A stretch of DNA of 64,000 nt from Eutypella sp. D-1. Taxonomy: Eukaryota > Ascomycota > Sordariomycetes > Xylariales > Diatrypaceae. The notes under the pieces are model-generated. The model searched no databases, was not told where the DNA came from, and saw nothing but the letters and a program-made list of their open reading frames with translations. Position numbers and translations under genes: made by a program. The stretch lies in NCBI GenBank assembly GCA_023313575.1, contig JAJTTP010000001.1, positions 1,798,001-1,862,000 on the forward strand, in the 5' to 3' direction. Every line of letters begins with the position of its first letter. The first letter of the stretch is position 1. Positions 1 through 11,561 of the stretch are shown here, piece after piece.

Positions 1-181
1 CGAGCACATACGACCACCGCGTCGGGCTAAATTTTTGTCGCTGATCCCCCACCTGGAGCCAGTCAAATGTCGCCTTCTCGTGAGAATCTGCCGCGTTTGT
101 CTCTGCGTGTTCCACGGGTACCCGTCGCTGTCGCCTCTGATCGACGGCGCATTGCGGCGGCCGACTCTTCCTGCATATCAT
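1..181 (-). CDS. Possible 5' end of a gene cut by the left window edge
   Basis: A minus-strand frame is open from about position 300 to the window edge; its first ATG is at 181-179, giving 60 codons before the edge. The translated stretch is charged and polar, with no domain I recognise. The first ~340 bases are clearly more GC-rich than the several kilobases that follow, which is what a coding exon next to an AT-richer spacer looks like. A competing plus-strand frame (35-355) covers the same bases but begins only with TTG. The gene, if real, continues to the left of this window. No function can be offered and even its existence is uncertain. Confidence 0.22.
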   Translation of the reverse strand, partial: MICRKSRPPQCAVDQRRQRRVPVEHAETNAADSHEKATFDWLQVGDQRQKFSPTRWSYVL

Positions 182-3100
182 TGCTCGCGCATGTCGCCCC
201 GGCGCCGGCGCAGATTGCCGCGCGGTAGTCCTTCCGAATTTGGGATTCTGAGCTGCCGGGACTCCAGACCTCTCGTCACTCCACTCCGGCCATATTCAAA
301 CCCGAGCATCTCCGCGCTTCATCAGTCTCGCAGGAATAGTTATGTACTTAAGTAGGTTAAAGTCGAATCAATTTTGGAGGGAAGAAGGGGGCAACCCATA
401 ATCGCCCATCTCGGGCAGTATTCGGCGGACCACATGTGACAATGCCGTAACGGCTCCGAAACCACCACTAAGTGCTCGGTAGATTTTACCGACGCGGCGC
501 GCATGCCTAAAACTACACGAGAGTCAGCTAGCCAGTTTCTTAATGGTATGATCGTACGAGGTGCTAAGTGGTGTGGTGTGGTGAGAGTTTCCCAGGGCTA
601 CCTAGTAGGCTAAGAACCAAGTTAACTATACCTGTGACGCAGCTTGCGCGCCTTATCTACCTACTTAGGTACTTAAGTAGGTATATAAGAGTTTTACATC
701 CGGCTAATCTTGCGGTTCGGGGTCCCTACAAAATGCAGCGAAGTACTTGTAGTTGAGGATTCGACTTGACGTATGTACCTATCAGGTAGGCAGTTAGTAA
801 ATACTTGGTAATTACCCCTTTTAACACGCTACACGCTATTTGATGCTAACTCGAGCGCTTACCTAGCTGCTGGTCATCGTGATAGTTGCAGCCCTAAGCG
901 GGTGTCAAATAAATATCTCCTATCTTCGTGGCCTATGTATTCCTATCAGTCTATTTAATGAAATTTGCCTATGAGGTCATCTCTAGGGCTAAGTTAGGGG
1001 TCTCCATTTAAAAACCGTTATCATTGTACATCTCTCTTCTATTCCATCTACGATGACGCCCCTCCACCCCTAAGGTAACACCCTAGTCTCGCTACTTATT
1101 AGGTCGGCCTGGCATCTCGATGTTGTCTCAATAAGTGACGCTGACTTTTCTAATCGGACGATGAGCCAACATCCTTCACGCCCCAAGGTACACAAGATAT
1201 TCCCGCAACAAACACCAATGTGCATTCCACAGGAGGAATCATCCGATTCCAATGCAATGTAGACTAATCCCAAGTACCGTCGGTGACCTCACAGCACATG
1301 CGGCGGACGGGGTCGGGAGCTTGGGGCTGGGCAGTGGGTGTGGTGCCGAAATTCTCGATCCCCGGCCTAAATCCCGATTGCGGCAGCACTCTTGCTAACC
1401 TCTCTCTGCCCTCTGCGCGGTCCTGGCTGATGGCTGATGGTTGTCTTGCCTTCTCTTTTTTCCCCATGTTTTTCATTTAATTGGTAATAATAGTGTGGAA
1501 TTCTGGAAGGACTTGAGGGTAGAAGGGGGGAAAAACGGGAACCACACCCACACTTTTTTTCTCTATGTAAATCCAGTCTGCCAGGGCTTTGCACACATGC
1601 ATGCAAATATGTAATAAGCCTGGACCTATTCTCGACCCCCTTTTGGCCGTCACCAGCCTGCTTCAGTCCAATCACCTTGCGCGTCCTTCTCGACCCGGAC
1701 TGTCTACTCGCTGCCGTTTACACTATGCGAGGTATTTCTTAGTCCAAGTGCTTACCTACCGCGTGCGTACATACATCTTGCCTGCAATACGACACACTCT
1801 CCGAGGTGTAGGCTCCCTACCTTAGGAGGTTCGATTTCCGGGGTGATGGAAGTATATACATGCAGTTGATAGGGGAACACGGTCATCACGAACACAAGTG
1901 GAAAGCCGACCCCCTTCGACAAGGTCAAAGCATGTGGTCTGCCAGCGTGAGCCGGTAACATCGGTAGACGTGGCGATACCGCCATGTGAAGCTACACGGT
2001 ACACTTCGAGTATTCACCTCTTTGACACCGGCTGGCCTACATGGCATAAGAACTGCTAAAGCGTACTCCGTAGCCCCAAGCAAAGTTGGTACATACAGTA
2101 CGTAGTAGACACGAATCCCCCTTGAGATGATGACCCGGTGTTGTCAAAGGGAGAAAAGCGACATAATGCGACCTTTTTGGTGATCACGATCTCATCCGCA
2201 TCCCTCCTACGTTGTAGCATACTATCAACCGTGAGATGAGAGGATCGATCGAGATCCTCCCCGGCATCAGCATTCCATCCGTCCGCCAGCCGCCCGAGGC
2301 AGGTTGGCAGGCTATTATTTTGAACCCCCGTGGATATGTTAGGGCAAGCATGGCCTGTAATAACAGTCCCGACCCCAAGTGCGGTCGATCGTGAATCGTG
2401 AAATTGCAAATCTGCGAACTTATCAGATTGCCTTCCTTGCTAGCTCTTCGTCTTTACATCCACTGTTCTCCGGGCTGCGAGGCAGACAGACTAACCGGGA
2501 CTGAGCAGGGAAAGAGGAAGGGGGGGGGGGGAGAAGAAGAAAGAAAAACAACTCAACCCCAGGTGGACAGGCAGCCTACGCATTTTTGTCTAACTGTCTT
2601 CGCCCAAGCCTTCTCGATAGTAGTGCCAAGGCGTCTTGCTCTGCCCCCTTCACAATATTTTATACTTATATATATACTCCGTATACCCGCAGCAGCCCGC
2701 TCGGGTGGGAAGACACGCATGCGGAACGCTCCCGGCCTACGAGGAACGCGGGAACAATTAAACATTCACTCCGGCCTCCCGACTGTTGCCGTGCAGTCGA
2801 ATGATAATTCAATATATCATGCCCCCTTTTTTTTTCTTTCCTCGCGGCGCCCAGGTGGAGTAGGTAGGTAGCCGACGCGGCCTTTTGACATAGAAAAAGG
2901 AAACCATCCCGTCCGTAGTCGATGAGAGGAAAAAGGGGGGGAGGTGGTAGAGATGGCTCAAAAAAGAACAGCGCAACGCCCCTACGTAATTCAGGTAGGT
3001 AACATCACAGCTAACCAACTAAACTACCTGAACTAGTTACCTAACTAGCCGTTATGTGCACTTTTTCACGATAACTTCTTAGGCCACGATTTTTTGAGAC

Positions 3101-4248
3101 AGGCCATTCCCTACCTGACTAGGCCGCTGGACGGGCTGCGTCTTAGCCGGTACCATTACGTAGGTTCTCTCAGATAGAAATTCAGGTGGCCCGGCCGGCA
3201 GGCAAGCTAGTTTGACTCCCTCCTCCCCCTCCGCCCCTCCCCACCCCAGACAAAAAGATGGGAACTATTACTACTACTGGACTAGGAAGGGTACGAGGGC
3301 GGACTAAGACGACTTTAAAGAACATGGCCAGTTCGCTCTGAGCCTAGACCCCAGGCGTCCCGAAGATCCTCAGGCCACTTTATATATTTTAATGCAGACA
3401 CCGCATGCACCTAGCGACAGCGAGAGAGCAAGCAAGCCCCAGCGGCCCAGCAAGCCCAGGTAAGAGGTGCGGTAGGAAGCGAAGGTTGAAAAGAAGGTTT
3501 AAAAAAAAGAGAGAGAGAGAGAGGAAAAAAAGAACGGGGTGTACGTGGACGGTGGATGGACGTTCCTTAACTACCTAAGTACTTGTAGTAGTAGTGTTTA
3601 TAGTTAAAGATGAGTTTTTTTTTCCCCCTGTCTCTTTCTCGTCCTTCCCTTTTATTTTGAAGAGCAGTCTACATACAAACCTAAAAGCACATGAGCTGAT
3701 AAATTGAGGCATCCCACCACTCGCAACAACATGTTTGTACCTACGTAAGAAGCCATGGAAGTAGCCGACTTACCTGATATTTGTACCTGGGCCACGCAGT
3801 CGCGTCGACGACAGCAACATCCCATAAACCGTTTTGCCTTGTCTGCCTATTTAGTTATCCATAGCACTACTTACCCTACCTAGGTACTTAGTTTAGTACG
3901 CAACCTCCTAACCTCCCATGACTGATGGAACTTCGATCGATGTCGAACGATTTTGGTTTAGGTCAAGTCTTGCCACATGGTATCTAAATAATGTATCTAT
4001 GTAATCGAATGAAGTAGTTGTCTGGTATTCGGCTACCTATTTAGGTAGGGTTACTTGGTTACCTACTATGCATTTTGCCTTATGGGCTAAAAACAGGCTG
4101 ACAGACTTGACAGACAGGCTGAGAACACCCGACCCCGACCCGGCTACGGCGTCTTTCTCTTGACTACATACATAAGTGCATACAGTACTGACATATATAT
4201 CCACCGACCGACCGACCTTTAAGTAGGATGATGGACACGCTCTAGACC

Positions 4249-4338
4249 TACCTAGGTACATGCATTCATTATCTACAAAGTGTACGCAAGTATGTACCGA
4301 CCGGCCGCATGTATCCGCGATAGATACTTACCTAGGTA
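4249..4338. repeat. Pair of TACCTAGGTA palindromes
   Basis: Two exact copies of the 10-bp palindrome TACCTAGGTA lie at 4249-4258 and 4329-4338, with related half-elements (TTTAGGTAGGG) nearby at 4041-4050. They belong to a family spread through the non-coding DNA of the whole window. Confidence 0.8.
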
Positions 4339-4420
4339 CCTATGTAGATAGCGTCTACGCCTATAGACGGGGCAAGACGGGTCTGTCTGAGCGTTGCACT
4401 AGGTTAACCTGTATGTAAGG

Positions 4421-4454
4421 CACGCACCGCAACGCAACGCACCGCAACGCAATG
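4421..4454. repeat. Short CGCAAC/CGCACC minisatellite
   Basis: Tandem units of 5-6 bases alternate CGCAC and CGCAAC over about 34 bases. It lies in gene-free DNA. No function is apparent. Confidence 0.7.
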
Positions 4455-5240
4455 CCTCAGACTCTCTCTTCATGGCGGGCTGGCTGGCGGGTGGTGGGTG
4501 GTAATTAGTGTAAGTACTCATGTACGGAGTAGGTAGTTGTTAATATGGGTGGTGGTGGCGGCCGTTGTAGTTACACAGTTACATAGTTACACATCGGGTA
4601 CTTTCGATCTCAAATCGGTACACCATTCATCGAGATCTTGAAAATGCACCGGGATCGTATATCACCACGCTGAACTCCCGGCCCAGGAGGTAATCTGGTA
4701 ACCCGGGGGGGATGCAGAAGTGCTTGGACTCTGCCCTGACTGCCCTGATACCATACCAAATTTCTAGATTGCCCATCAAACATTACCATCTATCATTGCC
4801 ATCCATATCCATGGATCATTTATCATTGTGCTCCCACCCCCCCGTCTTACCTCCCTAGTCCAATCAATGCCGTCCGATGCCATCCGATGCCATTTCTGAG
4901 CTCCCGAGCATCCTGAATTTTCAAATTTCATATTTCAATGACACAGACACCGGAGTCTACGGATGCGGTTTTGTAAATTCCCCATCTACCTTTTTGACTT
5001 TACCTTCTTCACCTATTTAAAAAGACCTTTTTAAATATCCGGGTGCCTATTTTCACAATATCCCCGAAGGTATATAACAGTTATAATAATAATAGGAGGT
5101 CACCTGATGACACTTGATGAACTCTCAAGTACACACGCAATCTTATCCTACCTACCCCCTACCTCGTACCACACCTTAGGTACCTAGCATACCTAAGTTC
5201 AAGCTATATATATTTTATCTCACCTTGACTCCTAGTCCTC

Positions 5241-5400
5241 ACTGCCCCTATTTCTCACACAACGACGACGACGACGACGACGATAACGACATCAACAACA
5301 TCAACAACAACAACAACGACCCAAATTTCTCAGCCACCAGCGACCACTATACCCACCACGTCAAGCAGGTTAGCAAGTTTTGAATAAAAGGTATGTGAAA
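5241..5400 (+). promoter_or_regulatory. CAA/ACG-rich tract resembling a fungal 5' leader
   Basis: Between 5263 and 5345 the plus strand runs through ACG triplets, then TCAACAACA-type triplets, then an A/C-rich unstructured stretch. This composition is typical of fungal mRNA 5' leaders. It is followed by a possible intron donor, GTATGT, at 5391. The next plus-strand gene starts only at 7092, so this could be a distant untranslated first exon of the SAM/HMG gene, a non-coding transcript, or just a trinucleotide repeat. Only the composition is seen; the leader role is inferred. Confidence 0.25.
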
Positions 5401-6060
5401 CCAACTTTGGCTTGTTAAGCTTGTGAAATTCTTCGGGAGTTGCAATAAACCGGGTCAATCAATCAATATACATACATACAATACAATACCGGAATACATA
5501 CCCCATACTCCGTACTCCGTACACCATAAATGCACACTTATAACACTTATAACACACTTATAACGCGCGCTACCGACAACCTCTCAAGGTTGGACTCACC
5601 GGCCTGGGACTTGTCTAAGACCCTCCTAGGACTGCCTGGAACTACCTGGTATTTCCTGGAACAGGCAAAGACAGGCAAAGATGATAGGCCAGTCAAGCGC
5701 TATGTTCGTTATTTCGGTTGTGTCCCCCGGGCATTTCAGAAACCAGAAACCCCCCAATCCATGGATGATGCATTGCCCCACAAGTACATTCTCAAGTTTA
5801 GCAAGAAAAGGACTTTCCAAGGTTCCAAGGGTTTTTTTTTCTCGACGTTTTTTTATTATTAAATCTTCTTCGAGGACTTCTCCTTCGGTGCCCGTCAAGT
5901 TTAAGCCCGTCCATCCTGTGTTTCGAAGCGCGTTTCTCCAATTGTCTTAGTCCATCCATCCTAAACCACCCCCCCCCCCCCCCCCCAAACCCAAAAAAAT
6001 TAACCACCACCCGCGGTCCCCCCCTCTCCCTCCCTCCCTCCCTCCCCCCCAAAATAGAGC

Positions 6061-6123
6061 ACGCCCACGCCTACGCCCACGCCCACGCCCATAACGCCCA
6101 TAATGTCCCATAATGCCCATAAT
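6061..6123. repeat. CGCCCA hexamer minisatellite
   Basis: Imperfect tandem CGCCCA/ATGCCC units drift from CGCCCACGCCTA to CCATAATGCCCATAAT. The array follows directly after a C18 run and a TCCC repeat, making about 150 bases of strongly strand-biased C-rich sequence. Confidence 0.75.
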
Positions 6124-6851
6124 CCAATGATACCATGACACTATCCATGGCACTACGTCCCGAAATGTACTTCATGCATATATACACACAACAAGTAACT
6201 CTACCTAGGTACGCTTACGATAACTAATAATAATTAATCCCTTCCACTCTTTTTTAGTTGCTAGGCACCGTACTGTCCTTAAACTGCTACAACGTGGTAG
6301 CTCATCGATCCAGAAGTCCCAGTCGAGACTTTTCTTAGGATAAGATCTCGATAAAGACTGGTTATTAGACCAGTATTTTTTTGGTGGCGACTGTATACAA
6401 TACAGAGAGACGAATAGAGAGAGAGAGAGAGCGAGAGAGGGAGAGGGAGAAAAAAAAAAGAGAGAGACAGGATAGAGAGTAAGAGAAAGCAAGAGATAGA
6501 GAGTGTGTCTGTCTGTCTTGTCTGTCTGTCTGTGTGCGTGTGCGAAAAGAGTAGGAAGAGAAGGAGCTCGGTCATTCCTTTTTCCCACTCGAGTCTCGAA
6601 TCCTATTTTGCGAATTCACTTCTATAACTTCTATTGGCTTGAACACGACTAAATAAAACGGACGCCGTCTGGAAAGATAAGATAGAAAGAGAGGGAAGGG
6701 TATTAAGAAAGGGAATAACGGACCGAAGACCAAAAAAACGCGCGAAAAACACGACGACAGAAGGGACGGAAGAAGAAGAAGTAGAAGAAGCACAGCTTTT
6801 CGCCGGAATTGGTTTCTTAGGCCACTATCGGGCGAAATATCTCGAGATCTC

Positions 6852-6910
6852 ATACGATATACGATATACGATATCGCAATACGAGACGAGACGAGACGAG
6901 ACGAAACGAA
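6852..6910. repeat. ATACGAT and GAGAC tandem arrays
   Basis: Three ATACGAT units run directly into about five GAGAC pentamers with drift to GAAAC at the end. The array lies about 180 bases upstream of the SAM/HMG start codon and could fall in its leader. Confidence 0.75.
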
Positions 6911-7091
6911 TCCGAGTCGTTCTCGGTTGGACCTTGGCAAGGTGGAAAAAGAAGCAAGTCTTGTGTCGTCTTGCTGGGGCGGGCCAGTCTGATGCATAAT
7001 TAAGAAGGGAAGAAGAAGAAAAAAAGAGGAAAATAATACTGCCCTGAGAAAGTTGTCCTCACCGTGGAGGCACGCGGGCCAAGTAACCTAT

Positions 7092-9262
7092 ATGACTTCG
7101 CTTGAGTGTATCTTTGGCGAGCTGGGCATCTCTCAATACCTCGACGCGTTCATCGATCAAGGTTTCGACTCGTGGGATACTATATTGGACATCACAGAGT
7201 CGGACTTGGACGCCCTCGGTGTCAAGCTCGGCCATAGAAGAGTAAAAACAACCCAACCCTCCCCCCTTTGCCCTGCTATTCCTTGCCCTGCTATTCCTGG
7301 CCCTGCTATTCCTGGCCCTGCTATCCCTCGCCCTATTCCTCCTCCCCCTCCACCACCACCACCACCACCATCTCAGCGATCCGCGCCTTGGCTGACAGCG
7401 TGTGTAAAGAAACTTCAGCGTCGGATAGCAAACTCGCGCGGCCTCGGTCCTGGCGTCTCTTTAGTATCGCCTACGCGAACTAGCATCGAGGATGGAAAAG
7501 TCGAGTCGTCTCGCTCCGAGGCGCCGGCGACGGCTAGATCTGACAATAGAGACACTTCAACTGTCGCGAAGAGGAAATACAGGAGACACCCAAAGGTTCG
7601 TGTGTGGTGTCCCCCCCTTTTTTTTCTCTCTCTCTCCTTTATTATTTTTTTCAATTTTAAAATCCCCTTGAATATATCTCTCTAGCATTACCGTCGTCTA
7701 GGTCTTGCTGGCAAGCCACATCGCGTCCTGGTTGTTCGCATTCTTGCTTAAAACTTTTGCGACACTTTGCGACAACACGCGAGCATTTACTGACGAGATT
7801 TTGACTAATTAGCCCGATGAAAATGCGCCGGAGCGGCCGCCATCCGCCTATGTGCTCTTCTCGAATAGTAAGTCGGCATCAAAAATGGGTGCAGCCCACA
7901 CCTAAGACAAGATCAACTGCTGATCAGCACTAGAAATGAGGGAGGACCTGAAAGGTCGCAACTTGACTTTTACCGAGATAGCAAAATTGGTGGGGGAGAA
8001 CTGGCAGAATCTCACCCGCACAGAGAAGGAACCATTCGAGACGCAAGCGCAAGAAGCCAAAGAAAAGTATAACCGTGATCTTGCCGAGTATAAGAAGACG
8101 GATAATTACCGAAAATATAACGAGTACCTGCACGACTTTCGTAAAAGGCAGGCAGCGCAAGCTCAGGGTATGGCCGTCGATCATCCCGGAACATTTGCCA
8201 CTGGGCACCCGTGTTTCCCTTTACTGACGAATCAAATCAGAGAAAGATGCAGCTAAGCGGCTTAAAACGGACGCCGACAGCGGTCGCGGGAGCAGTATCA
8301 GCGGTGGTGTTAGTGGCACGGCAAGCAGTGCAGTTAGCGGTTCCGATAGTCAGCACGGTAGCGAGCCTCCCCCTTCCCGACAACAACGAATGGGATCATC
8401 GGTGTCTGTTTCCGATGCCCAGTATCCAACAAGCATAAACGGTACCCCCACGCAGTATCAGCCCGACGAGGTGGTGTACTCGCCGAGAGCACCACTCGAC
8501 GATATGGGCCACGGTTGGCCTCGAGGCTTATCCAGTCCCAATTCGGTCGACACGCCTCCTGTTGGTACGAAACGCGCCAGACCTTGGCCTGATGGACAAT
8601 TTGTGCCCGCAAATTCACCCGGTGCCATGGGACTTCCCTGGCTTAACCAGGCGACTGACCCAAGGTTTGGTCCCGCTGGCTACTTCCAATCTCCGGACAG
8701 TGTACCAAGCTTGACGCCGGTTCACAGTCAAGGCGACTCGTCCGGTCGTGGATCAAGGTCGTCCGGGACAGAGTCACGCCCGCCGTCTCTGAAAACAGAA
8801 CCGTCGTCAACAGGGAGTATGTCATCCCATGGCTCTTACAACTTTCCTCGGACACCTAGCGACGCTTCGTTACCTATTCACGCTTTGCTATCGTCCAAAC
8901 CCGACTCGTACCCACCTCAACAACAGCAACAGGGTCCCCCGCCCGTTTTAAATCATCCAGGCACAAAGGCAACACCGCCGATGTTTCAAGGCCCCCCGAG
9001 CCGTTCACCCGCCGATCCGTCCACTAACGGGGCATTTGTGATGCCCACGACCTCTGCCGATCCCCGGACATCACAGCCCACCTTCCGCCCTGGCGAACAA
9101 CCATACCCGCCCCCAGGTTTTACGACCGAGCAGCATCTATCTCCGCCAATAGACTCGAGACCACCGAATGGAACGAATCCCCCCAACCCAGCCGAGCCCA
9201 ATTTGGACGGCATAAGCGCCCTGCTCAAAGCCAAAGAAATCGTCGACCGGCGACCGTATTGA
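7092..9262 (+). CDS. SAM-domain plus HMG-box DNA-binding protein
   Basis: A putative chromatin or transcription factor of 548 residues. Exons: 7092-7241, 7410-7595, 7813-7867, 7934-8167, 8241-9262. The start is the first ATG of the frame; upstream in-frame codons are only TTG. Residues ~2-60 form a SAM domain (start TSLECIFGELG, end GHRR|KLQRRIA across intron 1), a protein-interaction fold. Residues ~113-190 form an HMG box (PERPPSAYVLFSN, then FTEIAKLVGENW), which bends DNA. The remaining ~350 residues are Ser/Pro/Gly-rich and probably disordered. Introns 2-4 rest on restoring the HMG fold and a continuous frame. Intron 1 is odd: it is 168 nt (a multiple of 3), lacks in-frame stops and has a weak AAG acceptor, so it could be retained, adding a Pro/Ala/Ile repeat. 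Family identification is firm; the target genes are unknown. I could not assign it to a named fertility HMG protein. Confidence 0.88.
7262..7334 (+). repeat. CCCTGCTATTCCT minisatellite in SAM/HMG intron 1
   Basis: About five units of CCTGCTATTCCTGGC lie in the interval treated here as intron 1, followed by a CCACCACCA tract. The unit is 15 bases, so it stays in frame and would read as Pro-Gly-Pro-Ala-Ile repeats if the intron were retained. Confidence 0.8.
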
Positions 9263-9592
9263 GACATACATTTGTCGGCTCGAAACAACGATGTTTCTGT
9301 TCCGAAGAAAAAGTTTACCTTCAGAGCTTTCGCGACTTAGATATTCGCGGTCTTTCTCACCCGGCGAAAATTGGAATCGCGGGGTGACGCTTCACGGCCC
9401 TATATTCTGCCTCTGCGATGAGGAAAGGGATATTCGACGACAGAGTAACTCCCCGGCCTCACTACTCCCCGTCATACCGAAACATGTACGGAAGATATCA
9501 TTGTTGCAGAAAAAAAAATACCCCCTTCTATTTGCGTGCGGTTTCCAATATCTATGCGACTTTTTGGGTCGGTTTTATTTTCAAACCCCCTT

Positions 9593-9609
9593 CCCCCCCC
9601 CCCCCCCCC
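9593..9609. repeat. Poly-C run (17)
   Basis: Seventeen consecutive C about 330 bases after the SAM/HMG stop codon. Similar G or C runs of 17-20 occur at 5969-5986, 10802-10818 and 21115-21134. Confidence 0.85.
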
Positions 9610-10801
9610 TTCCCATATATTTGAGCTCAACACGCACGCCGAATGTCATTGAGAGATTGGCATATGGTATTTAGGAGTTTTAGTGGTCTTGAGTTTCTCT
9701 TCTAAATTTCCAGGTTCCTCTGGCAAAAGGGGGAGTGTGTGTGTGTGTGTGTAACCTATGGATGGGTTGGGTTAGGTGGGATATGGGTGGCTAGAGAGGC
9801 GGATTCAATAAGGAAATGAAGGGGTGAAGAAAGAGAGAAGCGACGACTAAACCTGTCGAAAAGGGGGGGGGGGAGAGGCGGGGAAATTATTGGACAGGAA
9901 AGGAGTTCTGCGGCGTTCACATCCACACCCTCTTATTTCTTCCTCCCCCTTTTTCCCCTTGTTTGCATCTCGGGGAGGGGAGGACGGATGCGTGTATGTA
10001 TGCGTGTTATAACTTGACATTCGGGCAGCGAGAATTTTTTGTTTCTTTTTCTTTTTCTCTATCTTCTTTCAAACCCGGGTACGGCTATCTATCTATCCAT
10101 ATTATCTATCTATCTGTATTGACGACGGCAGGCTGGCAGGATGATTGGGGGGGCACTGGGGAAAGCGAACTAAGGGGACATTTTGGGGGGAGGAAGGGGG
10201 AAAGGGGTTAGGGGGTAGGGGAAAGATATTTTTTTGCGCTCATCATGTGGTTTTTTTAACGCCTCCTGCGAGTTTTAGCATATCCAATGCGACGATGAAG
10301 CTTCATCCAGCCGCATTCATCCATATTAAGGAAGGAGCGACGGAGCAATAGGAAAGAAAAAGACAGAAAGAAAGAAAAGAAAAATCTATTTCTAATCCAT
10401 TGTCCATAACTTGTGCCCTTCTTCTCGCTGCCTACCTTCTTTTTTTTCTCCTTTTTCTTCTCGTGAGACGATCCGCTGGAAGCGGGGGAGGGGGAACGGG
10501 GTGGGTGATAGCTGCATCCTTAGGTAGGTGGATGGGCCATTGGGAAGATATGGTTTAGTATTTATTTATTTTACCTACCTAGGTATGCATGAAATGATGG
10601 TATGCCATACCATATATACGAGGAGAGCAGACGTGTTGTAGTTTTTTAAATCCCAAGAATTCGGAAACTTGCGGAGCTTGTTCATTTGTTATACCTCCTA
10701 AAGTAACTAACTCAGCCAACTAACCTATAAACACGACATTCACGCTACACATATACTGCTTTCTTGCTTGCTTGTAGGCATGATGCAAAGACCGAATTCG
10801 C

Positions 10802-10818
10802 GGGGGGGGGGGGGGGGG
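10802..10818. repeat. Poly-G run (17)
   Basis: Seventeen consecutive G in the spacer downstream of the condensin gene. Run length in the assembly may be inexact. Confidence 0.85.
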
Positions 10819-11561
10819 TGCGGTTGCTAGACTTCAATACACCTAGCGCTCCCATAGCCGTCTGAGAAAAGGGGTCCGCGATACTTTCCAGCCGGAAAAG
10901 CCGCCGGGCCTCGACGTAGGGCGTCTTTTTTTGCCGGTGGCCTCAGGCGTCCTGTCGGGTAGATCGAGTAAAGGAGGGCATATGTATCTGTGTCTGGGTA
11001 GGTGACCAAGATTTCCATCATGCCCCCTCAGACGGCTTCATTCATTCATCAGGGGCAGTGGTAAAATATAGTCGACTAGTCATCTTGGGAAATAATAGAC
11101 AGAAAGCCCCCCCCCTGGCGCGTCTGTATTTATGCGAGGACGTCCATCAAAAAGGAAGCGAGCTAACAAGTTTTGTTCATTCGTCTGAACTGAGAAATGC
11201 CTACCGCACCACCATCCACCACCCCTATTCATAAATCGTGATCCCTCATGACAGGAGCACCGATGGCTGCTAAAAGCGCGTACATAGAGATGTAGACATG
11301 AGAGAGCCCATCTCGATAAAGACAAGTTCATTTTCATGATTCATCATACGGGGGTCCCCAGGACCTCCTAATCTTCTTCTGCGACGAGCGGCGGGATCCC
11401 GACGCCCGCACTTAGCTAGAACACATACACACATACACTTTCTCCCATCCATCTCTCCGCTCGCACATGAAAAAACGCGCATAAACTCAAGCTAAACACA
11501 TAAACGTCATCCATCATCGCTGCCGGCAGAGCGAAGTCCAAAGCGGGGGGGGGCGTGGCGA

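Larger units (their letters stand above)
182..5240. other. Gene-free spacer with simple repeats
   Basis: I see no convincing gene on either strand. The stretch is AT-richer than the coding regions and carries many TAGGTA/TACCTA elements (for example 661-686, 3877-3886, 4033-4050, 4249-4258, 4329-4338 and 5174-5196). It also has a G run at 2518-2531, a GA repeat at 3509-3524 and a CGCAAC/CGCACC minisatellite at 4421-4454. Short open frames up to 157 codons occur on both strands but overlap each other, mostly lack an ATG context and contain low-complexity runs. Confidence 0.6.
5401..7091. other. Spacer upstream of SAM/HMG gene, repeat-rich
   Basis: This stretch holds a run of 18 C at 5969-5986, TCCC repeats near 6024-6047 and a CGCCCA minisatellite at 6061-6123. 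GA and GTCT microsatellites lie at 6418-6440 and 6503-6540, and ATACGAT and GAGAC arrays at 6852-6910. One exact TACCTAGGTA palindrome is at 6202-6211. Several open frames on both strands are translations of these repeats and are not credible genes. The promoter of the gene at 7092 should lie here, but no clear TATA box could be singled out. Confidence 0.6.
9263..11561. other. Convergent 3' spacer between SAM/HMG and condensin genes
   Basis: No gene was found. It holds the 3' regions of both neighbours and many simple tracts: C17 at 9593-9609, GT dinucleotides at 9735-9752, a pyrimidine-rich stretch around 10430-10460 and G17 at 10802-10818. A TACCTAGGTA palindrome is at 10574-10583. Purine- and pyrimidine-biased runs give several false open frames. 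Confidence 0.6.

Noticed and set aside
7..17. ACATACGACCA, identical to the usual start of fungal 5S rRNA
   Set aside because: The match stops after about 11 bases; the internal control region and 3' end of a 5S gene are absent.
1826..1842. GGTTCGATTTCC resembling a tRNA B box
   Set aside because: No A box or cloverleaf can be drawn from the preceding 70 bases.
6205..6997. Frames encoding Leu/Ser/Phe-rich or Thr/Asp repeats
   Set aside because: They are translations of GA, GTCT and GAGAC microsatellites.
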